Positions 10,887 through 21,083 of a DNA stretch of 29,341 nt are shown here, piece by piece. Under the pieces are notes generated by a model, which was not told where the DNA came from, made no database searches, and was given only the letters and a program-made list of their open reading frames with translations. The DNA is from Neolentinus lepideus HHB14362 ss-1 (lineage: Eukaryota > Basidiomycota > Agaricomycetes > Gloeophyllales > Gloeophyllaceae). Both the position numbers and the translations under genes were made by a program. The DNA lies in NCBI GenBank assembly GCA_001632425.1, contig KV425552.1, positions 825,879 through 855,219 of the forward strand. The letters run 5' to 3'. Numbering within the stretch: the stretch's first letter is position 1; each line of letters starts with the position of its first letter.

Positions 10887-11329
10887 TTAGAGAGAAACGG
10901 GAACGCAACCGATGGAGATGAGACTACCTGATAACATTGTCGGTTGACAAGGTAAGAACCGAGCCAAAAAGAAAAGCCGTCAAATCATACCGTAAGAGTT
11001 GTTCTCGCAGCAGACGGGCTGAGCAGAGCTAAGGAGGAAATCAATACCAAGTTACCCATGTCTTCAATTGTGACTCACCAAGAAGCGCCAGAACCAGCAC
11101 CAATCACGCTGATCGGGGTGCACTGGAGACCAACGGAAGCAGTCACGTCCTGGACGACAATACCCAAGAGGCCAAGGAGGCCTGCCGTCGTGGGATCGCT
11201 GGCCGATTTCACGGAGTTGCAGCACTGGACGGGGCCAGTGTTGCACGAACCCGAGCTACCAGGTACAGGGGAGGCAGCCGCGAGGGTGGCAATTGCGGCG
11301 ATAGCAGCGACCTTGGTGAAAGAGAACAT
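10887..11329 (-). CDS. Class I hydrophobin (hydrophobin 2)
   Basis: Three exons on the minus strand (11329-11079, 11028-10991, 10927-10887) give 109 residues. The start is the internal ATG at 11329 (MFSFTK), identical in its first six residues to hydrophobin 1; an upstream in-frame ATG at 11380 would put a non-signal stretch before the hydrophobic core. The signal peptide is Ala/Ile-rich and is followed by SPVPGSSGS. The eight cysteines follow the hydrophobin pattern: [26 protein letters not shown] and a last Cys in ISIGC. As a class I hydrophobin it should be secreted and form surface rodlet layers. Its middle exon is 38 nt, as in hydrophobin 1, and both introns share phase and position, so the two genes are paralogues now in opposite orientation about 9.5 kb apart. 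Confidence 0.95.
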
Positions 11330-12473
11330 TATTGGTAGTAAGGACGGTGAGTGGTGGAGTAGAGAGCGATTAAAGTGCAAGAGAGAAAAATATGCGATGA
11401 TGCAGATTTATTGACCATGGTGAATGGCTTTTATAGCATTTTGGCAGTCTTGTCCAGATCAAACGCCTGACAATGCCGGTGAAGAAGAGGCGGCGTTCAC
11501 AGCTCCCGCAAATTGCACAGTCCGGCTGGTAGTCAACCGTCATGACGCGGCGTGTCCTGCGTCAGGCCCAGACATCGAAGGCAAGAAGCAGTAAATTCGA
11601 TATTCAATGTGTCCCAATGAATTGAAAGGTCCGACGAAGTCTCTACGGAGTGAAAGGACCAGGAACATTTTACAGGTGACCCTGCTCTACGCGGGATTTC
11701 TTGCCCGTGGCATGCAATCCCAACGTCAGAGGGTCTCTGCATAGTCATGGCCCTGCGTAGAAGTAATTCAGTGAGTGGCACGTTTCACGCGCTGTGGTCC
11801 CGTGCATAATCACTAAATTCTACTTTGTGAGATCGCCAAGCGACGGAGTGGCATGTCTTCTCCCGCCAACTCCGTTGGTATTCTTGTTTGAATAGTAACC
11901 CTGGTCAATTCGTCCTCAATCATGCTCCAGAATAGGATTACGAGAACGAGTGAAGGTGATGGCCTCTGCGGTCTGCAGGAGACCACGTCGAGTGCGCGGA
12001 AGAAGCGAAATAGTGCACTGGTAAGAAACAGCTCTCACCCACGACCACTACCTACAGTCCGCAACTCATTTCCGTACATAAGGGTACCTAGACAGGAAGA
12101 GGCGGACGTGCTGAAACCGATCAAGTTACACATTTAGACGCACTGTTTGTCCTGTCATAACGTTAATCGACCCCCGCGAAGCTGATGGTATTTTCGAGCC
12201 AAGTCCGCCGAAAGGGCCCGGGCCCGAAACCCTGAACTTAGCACTGGTTTGCCACTCACGTTCGAATGGCCGACTATCTCTCGACAATTGTCAAATTGAG
12301 GACGAGTGGACTAAAGGCTTTCTGCAGTAGTGGAACGCAGCCTTGTAGTCCTGAGGGCCCGTTGAAATAACTGAAATCGGTGGAAGTGGACTCGAAGAGA
12401 CGTTCATTCCGCAGGATGCATGAAATTAATAAAGAGACACTAAAAATACACTGAATATATACTTTTACAACTT
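11330..12473. other. Intergenic: hydrophobin 2 promoter and nitrite reductase 3' flank
   Basis: The left end holds the TATA box of hydrophobin 2. Frames at 11533-11781 (minus) and 11922-12137 (plus) show no recognisable motif. A 12-bp GC palindrome lies at 12214-12225. The AT-rich stretch just right of 12420 is the probable polyadenylation region of the nitrite reductase gene. Confidence 0.55.
11429..11435 (-). promoter_or_regulatory. TATA box of hydrophobin 2
   Basis: TATAAAA read on the minus strand, 106 nt before the ATG at 11329, in the same arrangement as upstream of hydrophobin 1. Confidence 0.6.
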
Positions 12474-15400
12474 TTACCAGTCCATCAACTTGCCGCCGCC
12501 GCAGTTGTTACCCGTGCAACCCGAGCCGGCGGAGACATCAACGTCAGCTTCATCACGCACTTCAGCGATTTCCAGTGCATCCCCTCCGCCACGCTCAACG
12601 ACCTCCGCGGTAGCTTTGCGGACCATCCATTTGCTGGTCCCGATAACAGCGTCCAACTCGTCCGGCTGGGGGAGGAGCAAGGACAGTTTGCCGTTTTCCT
12701 CCTTGACGTCAAAAGCAATGATGGAATAATTGTTGTCATTCAAGCATTCGCCATTATCCAGCTTGTAATTCCGCTTGTGAAGAGGACCTGAAGACATGTT
12801 AGACGGACCCACACGGAGTAAATAGGGTGCTTACATGAGATATAGACGTTACCATTAGGATCGTCACCAACGATACCGTGATCCAGCACGAAGGCACGTT
12901 TGTGTGGGCACATCTAACAGAAGAATCAATATAGTAATCCTGGAAATTCCAGTGATTTGTCACATGCCTGCTGAGTAGCGTAGTAACCGCGCTTGGGTAT
13001 ATGAAAGATAGCCAGCTGGCTGTCTCCATACTTCACTGCGGCTGATCTGAGGAAATGTTTCAGCACACTGTGAAGCAAGCATGGTAAGCCTGGCTCACGT
13101 AGTACCTGCCCGTGTTGGCATGAGGTCTTCGGTTGCAGCGACTTCCCTCCATTTCCACTCGCTCTTGGGCGTACGAATATTGGAGACGTGTAATTTGGCC
13201 GGAGGGAACGTCTTTGGCCAGTTGGCGGGCCGTGTTTGGTTCCTCTCCTGGATCATCTCCATCTGGGGACTGCTCTCGTCCTGAGAAAATCGTAAGCAAA
13301 AAGATCAATCGCGCACAGCACCGACGTGTACCGTGTTCACAAACTGTCGGAACTGCTTCCGCCTCGTGAGGTCCTTCACGACAGCGGCCCATTCATCGTA
13401 ATATGTGCCGACAAGCTCATCCATCTCCTTCTCCAGTTCTGCACAAATACCTAGCTCGTCATCGAGTAGGATCTTCTTTAACCTCTGTGTCCTCTAAAGT
13501 TAACTGTGTAAAACAACAGATGCGAAAGGCGCGTACTTCGATACCACCCTCGAACTGCTCCACCCAACGTGCCGTTCTCATCAACTTGTCAGCAGTCCGG
13601 ATGTAATACATGAGGAAACGGTCAATGATTCGGATAACCTTTGATGGAGGAACATCTGTTGCGAACAAGGTAGCATGCCGTGGGTTCGAACCACCATTGC
13701 CGGCAAGAAAAACTATGGAAGACCGCGTCAGTCATTGTCTCGTCTTACTAACGACCTGGAGGACGTACCGTTCCAGCCCTTGTCAGTGGCAATTAGACCA
13801 AAGTCTTTAGACTGTGCTTCAGCACATTCTCGGACACAACCGCTAACCCCGCCCTTGAGTTTATGCGGGGAACGAATACCCTTGTAACGCTCCTCGAGCT
13901 CGATGGCCACTAGGCGAACATTATAATCTTCCAAAGGGAGTAACCGAGGAACGTACATCCAACTGAATCACCGATGCCATAACGACACCAGGTTGTACCA
14001 ACACAAGATTTGACTGTACGAAGAGCTTTGCCTTTCTGAGCGTAAGTATCAGTTCATAAGAGTCATACACGAAAAGCTCACCATAAGCGTGACCACTCTC
14101 GAAACCGGCTGCGATCAACTCCTCCCAAATGTCAGGTAGGTCTTGCTTCTTCGCACCGAACAAGTCGATACGCTGCCTATCGGGAAAAGTAGACGTAAGC
14201 ATAGTAATTGAGAGGGGTACTGTAGCAGCTTACCCTCCAGTAATTTTAGTATACAAGCCATCTACGGCATATCAGATCTCTTGTGTCCTGATGACACACT
14301 GAATACACTTGCATTTCTTAGCGACTTGTCCCAGTACAATGAGCTTCTCCGGAGTAATCTGGGTCGAGATTAATAATCGTAATCTTTACGCTCGATATAG
14401 TAACTCACCTCCCCAGCAGCCACGCGCGGAATGACGGAGAAAGTACCGTTTCGCTGAATATTCGCCATGTATCTGACATTTGATCAGCAGTAGTTTCTAG
14501 TGCAAGGAAGGAGCTCAAATAACCTGTCGTTCGTATCCTGGTTCGCATGATGCACCGGGTTCATGACGTGCTCGTTGTACAAAGAGGAGAGGATAGACCC
14601 TTGAATACCGTATCTAGTCAGATCGATTTGGAGATGCACTACAGATACAGGGCACACCTATAGCCGGCTTGCAGATCTCGCACCCGACGGAATCCTTATT
14701 TACCCCTACGGACTCCATGACCTCGGTGAACGTCTTCAAGTGGCGAAGTCTGTATGAAAACATGATGGGCCCATATCCAATAGACGGGGATATCCGCGTG
14801 GCTTACTTAACTACAGTGAACAGCTCTTGCCGCGACATGGCAAAATGCGGGCAGAGGTTGTTGTTCAGTGCGTGTCCAGCCTTCTTCATCTCCGCCTATT
14901 GACAATATTAAGTCTTAATCGATTAAACAGCTACCAAGTACCATTTTACTTTGAAAATGTTGGTAACGAGGGGTATGCATCCGCCACACCCGGTGCCAAC
15001 TTTCGTCTTCGCCTTAAGGTCGCTAATCGTGTCGACTCCATCTTTAATGCATTGCGCAATAGTGCCTTTGAGCACGTTCTACTTGCAGTTTAGACAATCC
15101 TCGCTGGAGGGGAAGGATGGATGAAACAAACTCACATGACAATTGCAGATTTGCGTGTCATCGTCCAAGTCCGCGCCCTCGTCTTCGCCTTTCTTCTCTA
15201 CACCCAAGATGAATTGGGATGGTGGCACCTCAATCAATTTCTAGGTGAGGCAATACGTAAGTGGAATTCACTGGCTTGGTACGAAAGGAATTGTGCCTTC
15301 TTCTTGACCAGAGCCACTAGTTTGACATAGTCGGACGTATCTCCAACCATCATACCACCCAAAAGATATTTGCCATCAGCACTGAAGATGTACCTGTCGA

Positions 15401-17243
15401 ACAAACAAATTCAGTTGCGTCACCTTTCACGTGAAAGCACGATACTCACTTTTTGTAAACAAACGAAAACGGATCTCGATACGTCAAAGACTCGATCGGT
15501 CCCTCGAACGCATCCTGTTTCTTCTTCGCATGGCCCGACTTCGACTTCTCGTCTGCAGCCGTCTCAGCCTCGGTCGTAATGATAGTACCCTTTAGACCAC
15601 CTGACTGATCCTCTTTGATTTCCCACACCGGCTTGGGCTTATTTCCGTTCGTCTGGTTCCACGAAAGCGGCGTAGACGTCGAGGGTGCGGTAACCTCGAC
15701 GGATGCAGTGGACTTCTTCGTGTGCCGGCGGTCCAGATTCTTGTCCACGAAGTAGTCGCCAAAGGACGCGACCTAGGGTGTAGAGTGGAGTGGATGAGAA
15801 AGGGGAAAGGAGGGAGGGAGAGGACGTACATCGACGCCCATGAGTTTGAGCTTGGTGGAGAGGTCGGGTGCATTCATCTGGCGGGACTTGAAGCCGCCGA
15901 TGGACGTTTCGGTCTGGGTGAAGTTGAACGAAAGAATATCAGCCATCTCAACTGTTTTGCCAAAGTCGTGAGTTCGAGTGGGCGATTTCCACAGTTGGGA
16001 GACTCCCACCTCCGGGAGCGATCAGCCCATACGTATTCCCCCTCCAACTCGCACACTCTCCAATCGCGAACACGTCCTCCGCGCTCGTCTTCAACGAGTC
16101 ATCCACAACAATGCCGCCCTTCTCATGGCACTTCAGCCCCGCCGCCCGGCCCAAGTCGTCTCTCGGCGTGATCCCAATGGCGTAAATGACCATCTGCGCG
16201 TCGACGTGCCGGCCGTCGCTCATCTCGAGGCCGCTGAAAGTGCCGTCGTCCGCGGTGGTGATGTCCTTGACGGTGATGTTGGTGAGCACCTCGACGCCCA
16301 TGTTCTCGATACGGCGGAGAACGATCTCGCCGCCTTCTTCATCGAGCTGACGGGAGAGAGGGTAGGCTTGACGATTGACGATCGAGACTTTGGCTATGGT
16401 TTCTCTGGAAATCAGGAAGCGGATGAGGGAAGGGTATCCGGAGACTGTTCTGGGCCGCGTACAAGTCATAAACTGCTTTGGCAGCTTCCAATCCCAGGAG
16501 ACCACCTCCAATCACAACGGTCTATGGCAATCATGACATGCAGCGCGAGATACCAGCATGGTGGTAGCCTACCTTGCCGCCCTTAACACCATCCTTATCC
16601 GCATATGCCAATATGCTATCCAAATCCGAGATGTTTCTGTAGACGAATACACCCTGCATCTTCGCGGCCCTCTCGGGTGGGATGTAAGGCGGTAGTGTAC
16701 TCACAGAGCCTGTTGCAAGCACGCAGTAGTCATACTTGATCGTTCTGCCTTTGCTAGTTGTGACGGTGTGTGCAGCGGGATCTAAAGAGATGACCTGTTC
16801 TCCCGTGTAGAACATGAAACGCTCGGAATCTTGCTTAGCATACCAGTCAGCTATTGGGTGTCTGTAAGTCGGACTTTTTGGAGCGCTGGACGAAGGTAAC
16901 TACCTTGGTTCAAGTACAACTTCTCGACCGAGCGGTGTTGGAAGTAGTCGGTGAGTGCGACCCGATTGTACGCTAAGTGCATTTCTGTCCGATCTTCAGT
17001 GTAAAGTACCTTTGTAAGAAAAATATAGTTACTCACCCTCTCCGCACGTAACGATCCGGTAGCGCATTGCTTCGTCAAGGTTTAGAAGCTTCTCAATGAA
17101 CGCTATGTTTTGCAGAGCCGTGAATTAATTGGCGTCGTAACATGATTGACCTGAATGAGGAGCGTACCTATGCCGACCATTCCGAGGCCAGCGACAAAGA
17201 TTGTTTTCCGCTGCTGCCCATCCATGGCTGGCGGGGTAGACAT
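12474..17243 (-). CDS. nir1: Assimilatory nitrite reductase, NAD(P)H
   Basis: Reduces nitrite to ammonium in the cytosol with six electrons from NAD(P)H. I resolve 26 exons totalling 3417 nt (1138 residues, the normal fungal length): 17243-17168, 17102-17037, 16993-16904, 16850-16573, 16521-16463, 16404-16010, 15951-15830, 15772-15450, 15393-15297, 15240-15136, 15078-14950, 14895-14807, 14749-14658, 14599-14524, 14472-14409, 14358-14313, 14261-14234, 14176-14082, 14031-13957, 13909-13769, 13712-13537, 13484-13332, 13280-13106, 13041-12968, 12913-12835, 12787-12474. Domains in order: FAD-binding GLGMVGI (about 19-25); NAD(P)H-binding GGGLLGLEAA (about 175); BFD-type [2Fe-2S] Cys 534, 536, 568, 571; siroheme/[4Fe-4S] Cys 753, 759, 793, 797; Rieske-type C1010-x-H and C1035-xx-H. 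The start is the first in-frame ATG. Three introns have GC-AG ends. It is divergent from the transporter gene. Confidence 0.96.
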
Positions 17244-18303
17244 TGATTTGGCCGCCGACCGCAACCAAGGAACTGCGCCGAGATGGGGACTTAATGAAGA
17301 CTTTGGAGCCTGCAAAGTGATAGTGTAAGGTCTTATGCGAAGGTACGTACACCAGATGTTAAATTGAAAATGATCGCCATTAATGTGTCGAAGATAGGTT
17401 CAAGGTCGAGGCGGGGACTGCGCCGATCAGAGTCCAGACAGATTTTCTCCCAGATTGACTGCTCTGACGTGAATTGGTGCTGTCGGGAGTAAGTCCTCCA
17501 ATGGAAACAAGGCAATTTAGTTGCAATGGGAGAGATGTTGACCCACGATAACGGTGTCCGGCTATGCTTTGGGCTGCCCCTGTCCGATTCAATCCGACAA
17601 AATTGACGGTGCGCCGAACTTATCCGATATTCGATTCCATCCGTTGTAGTTGTCGTATGGTATAATAATGACACTGCAAGTGAAGCAATACAAGCTACTC
17701 AAGACGTGTATGGTGTCGAACATATGTTGGTCTACATGCATGGAGTAGTTAAATTTCCCTGCAAGAAGCCTAGGTAATTTGAATTTACCCTCTTGGTTCT
17801 ACCTTACGCGCTTTAACACCCTCGTCATATCCGTCCTTCGCTTCCTCACGGCGTACTTGATGATAACTTTTTCAGGATTCCAATATCCTGTACTGGTACC
17901 TCTCGACAGCCCCCGCGACGCGACAGAGCACGACAGACTTATCAGACAAGTTGATGTTTCGTTTAGCCACAGGATGGATGCGCCGAGCTGGTCGTCCGAC
18001 TAGATAGCAATACGCCGAGTGGGGTTGAGATACCGGCGCGTATACCAGTTTTCCGGCATTTCGATCGACGTCGTGGCGAACTAGCCAGCGGTATGGAATC
18101 GCAACGTTGATAAGGCACCTCGGGAAGCCTTATCAAACGTCTTCGTCGGATGCCGTGTGACGAAGGCCGAAGAGCTCATCCTGAGTGTCATTGAACAATT
18201 CTTTTGGATATTTTAAGAAGAGAGCGCTCGAAGACGCGTCTCGTGCAACTCCGTCCCGGTGTCACTCTCAAACCTCGACCGAGTCAGCAAGAGTCCAAGT
18301 GCT
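17244..18303. promoter_or_regulatory. Divergent promoter between nitrite reductase and nitrate transporter
   Basis: These 1060 nt separate two genes of one pathway read in opposite directions. HGATAR sites, the known target of AreA/Nit2-type nitrogen GATA activators, occur at 17392-17397 (AGATAG), 17861-17866 (TGATAA), 17939-17944 (minus, TGATAA), 18002-18007 (AGATAG), 18108-18113 (TGATAA) and 18130-18135 (minus, TGATAA). Five of the six lie in the transporter-proximal half. No exact CTCCGHGG (NirA-type) site was found. No coding region is supported; the frame at 17779-18003 is unremarkable. Confidence 0.65.
18107..18136. promoter_or_regulatory. Paired inverted GATA sites in a 10-bp palindrome
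   Basis: TTGATAAGGC (18107-18116) and its exact reverse complement GCCTTATCAA (18127-18136) flank a 10-nt spacer. Each arm contains TGATAA. The site is about 170 nt before the transporter ATG. The arm centres are 20 bp apart, close to two helical turns. Binding by a nitrogen-responsive GATA factor is inferred from the motif and context. Confidence 0.55.
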
Positions 18304-20451
18304 ATGGAGGGGCGACCAGCGTACATGGGCCTCTTCAAGGCAGTCGTTAATCCAGTCAACTTGAAATGCACGACGCTCCCCATCTTGTCGCTCAATAACC
18401 AATACTCAGTGAACTTCCATCTGTGAGTATGGGTAGCGCACCGTTAGCATCTAATGAGGTCATGACTCGGACACAGAGCGTGGCTCGGGTTCTTCGTAGC
18501 ATTGTGAGTCGGACTTGCTCTGATCCGTTAAGGTTGCCAGGATTAACGGAGAGGGATACAGTTTGTCCTGGTTCGCGTTCTCGCCGTTAATCCCAGACGC
18601 GATCAAGAGCGATCTGCATTTGACAGCAGCGCAGGTCGGTATGTTCATCACCTTCTGGCGCTCTGTATCAACGCTCATCTCTGCTATCCGAGGCAATTCC
18701 AATGTCGTCTCTCTTTGCGCCACGCTCGTTGTGCGAATAATCATAGGACCCCTGGTCGACCGTGAGTTTTCCTTTAACCTCTCAGACCGAACATCAGCTG
18801 ACTCCGTCACCCGCTCCTCAGAGTACGGCCCCCGAAAAATAATGGCAGCAATGCTCGTGGTCGGCGCGATCCCCTCCGGGCTGGCCGGGACCATCTCAAC
18901 CGCATCAGGCCTCTACGTCGTCCGTTTCTTCATTGGCATCCTCGGAGGCACCTTCGTCACCTGCCAAGCATGGACCACAGCGTTCTTCGACAAGAACGTC
19001 GTCGGGCGGGCCAACGCGCTTGCCGGGGGCTGGGGTAACTCCGGTGGTAAGCTCCCTCTGTCGTCAATCCCCGCGACAATCTTTGAGCATGAGTGGTAAA
19101 ACGTAAACAGGTGGCTTCACGTTCATCATCATGATCGCGCTGTTCAACCGCCTCGTCGCCGACGGGCTCCGTTCCCACGTCGCATGGCGCGCGTCGTTCG
19201 CCATTGTCCCCGTTCCCATCCTCCTCTTCGTCGCCGTCTTGACGCTCGTGTTCGGCACGGACCACCCCGCCGGGAAGTGGTCGGACAGGAATAAGCTGCC
19301 GATTGCCCACCGCAAGCTCGACGAGGAGGAGGCAGCGCAGAATGACAAGGAGATGGTCAAGAAGGAGGTTAATACGAATGTAGAGAAGGTAACTGGGCCA
19401 GATGCGCATGTTGTTGTCGCCCCGGTGGGGGAGGAGTCCGGTGTGTCCCTGCTCTTATGACTTTTGGTGATGGGTCTCAATGTATTGATCTTTGCTGCAG
19501 TCACCTCTGAATTGGACATTGCGGTCAACAAGGAATTGACATGGGATCTCGCGTACCGGACGCTGGTCAACCCATTAACGTGGTTGCCTTCTCTCGGCTA
19601 CCTCACGACATTCGGCTACGAATTGGCTATCGACGCGAACTTGGCGAACGTGCTGTTCAATTTGTACAAGTCGCCGACTTTTGGACAGACGAAAGCTGGA
19701 TATATCGCTAGCGCGTACGGTCTAATCAACATCGTTACACGGCCATTTGGTACTTTTCCAATTTTTTTGCTCCTAGATGGGTAAGACTGATAGTTTATTT
19801 GAAGGTGGATATCTGGGCGACTTGATCTACCGCCGACACGGTGTAAGTTCCAATTTGTTTTGGTGCCATATCATTTTCTGACATAATGATTTTTTCCCAG
19901 GTACCTGGCAAGAAGTATCTTACTATCTTCTGTGGTATAGCCCAGGGTTTGCTGTCTGTGGGTCTCGGTGTGTACATCGATGGCCACAAGCACCCATCAC
20001 GTAAGTGTCAAGAAACATTCTTTCCGTCAGCTCTTCTTCGGAATCTGATGACGACCGGACCTAGTGGCTGTTGTGATTGTTCTTTTCCTCCTGACGGCTG
20101 CGTTCAACGAGGCAGGGAACGGAGCAAACTTTGCCCTTGTGCCTCACTGCAACCCGAGTACGTATGGACTGAGTCTATCTTCCCCAATTGCGGCTTATAT
20201 GTTTTGTAGACTCCAATGGCTTGATGACCGGTATTGTCGGTGCAACGGGTAACCTCGGTGGTGTAATCTTTGCACTGATTTTCCGCTTCCAACCATTACC
20301 ACACGGCAAGGCGTTCTGGATCTCAGGCATCATCGCAATAGTACGTCTACTTGTGCTTGCGCATATCCGGCAGCACCAAATGACTGATTGGTGTACCTTT
20401 CATCAGGGCGTCAATCTGATAATATCGTTTGTGCCTGTACCTACATTATGA
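18304..20451 (+). CDS. nrt2: High-affinity nitrate transporter, NRT2/CrnA family
   Basis: Imports nitrate (and possibly nitrite) with protons across the plasma membrane; major facilitator superfamily, NNP family. Twelve exons (18304-18422, 18477-18503, 18562-18638, 18693-18761, 18822-19046, 19111-19440, 19501-19749, 19805-19842, 19901-20000, 20065-20157, 20210-20340, 20407-20451) give 500 residues, typical for fungi. Visible motifs: FHLAWLGFFVAFLSWFAFSP in TM1; VVRIIIGPLVDQYGPRK carrying the TM2 substrate Arg; the first NNP signature AGGWGNSGGGFT; TRPFGGYLGD with the TM8 substrate Arg; and the second signature VGATGNLGG. A long charged cytosolic loop rich in Glu and Lys (KLDEEEAAQNDKEMVKKEVN) sits between TM6 and TM7, as in fungal members. 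The ATG at 18325 is an alternative start seven codons downstream. It shares a divergent promoter with nitrite reductase and is followed in the same direction by nitrate reductase. Confidence 0.96.
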
Positions 20452-21083
20452 CGAAAATATGCAGTTCCGCCGCACCGATCCCGTTTCGTAATCATGTATA
20501 GACTATAGCCGGCATTGAATGACTGTAACTTATTGAGTCTACCGAACTAGGCATTTAAATAGAGTGCTCTGAGATAAGAAATGTGAAGAGCGCGACTGCA
20601 GCCGTTGTGGAGAGGTTACTTGAATTCATCCTTGACATATCTCGGAGCTGGAGAAACACCGAGGGACAAAGACGTGTTTGTAACAATGCGATCACTTCGC
20701 TCGGTCGAATTTAGTTTTCATTGAATGATAACAAAAGGCCGCAGGGCATCTCCACAGGGTACATAGTGCGGGCTACGAAATCGAAAATAGAGCGGCGTAG
20801 TGGACGTATTGTCTGACTCGAATTGCCGTCGACCAAGTCCTCTTCTGGCGATCTAGTGAAGCTTGAGGACAGCAAGAAACCTGGTAGCAGGACAGAGTTA
20901 GCCCGCCTAAAGATAAGGATTTTGACAGGTATCGTGGGAATGCTGCTGTACGTTCACCGATCGTGTATTTTGAGTAGCCGAGAGATGGTATCTCTACACT
21001 GCAAGTAGCAGACATGAAATGTATTCTGCCGCTGTGGTCGCCTTCGCCTGTCTTCCAGCATTGGTTGTGATATCCAGCGAATC
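20452..21083. promoter_or_regulatory. Nitrate reductase promoter / transporter 3' flank
   Basis: 632 nt between two co-directional genes. HGATAR sites on the plus strand are at 20572-20577 (AGATAA), 20726-20731 (TGATAA) and 20911-20916 (AGATAA). A 7-of-8 match to the reverse complement of the NirA site CTCCGHGG lies at 20640-20647; this is weak. The stretch has no convincing gene. Confidence 0.5.

Noticed and set aside
12214..12225. 12-bp GC palindrome GGGCCCGGGCCC
   Set aside because: It is isolated, in intergenic DNA, with no associated motif. A GC-only palindrome of this kind is weak evidence of function.
13676..13698. tRNA-like T-loop sequence (GGTTCGAACC)
   Set aside because: No matching acceptor or anticodon arms are present, and on the minus strand it encodes the conserved GNGGSNPRHA region of nitrite reductase.
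16861..16866. First available acceptor for nitrite reductase exon 4 (cttacag)
   Set aside because: Using it leads to an immediate in-frame stop. The acceptor just before 16850 restores ADWYAKQ.
20640..20647. Near match to a NirA binding site before nitrate reductase
   Set aside because: One mismatch in an 8-nt motif within 632 nt is expected by chance, and the basidiomycete regulator's site may differ.
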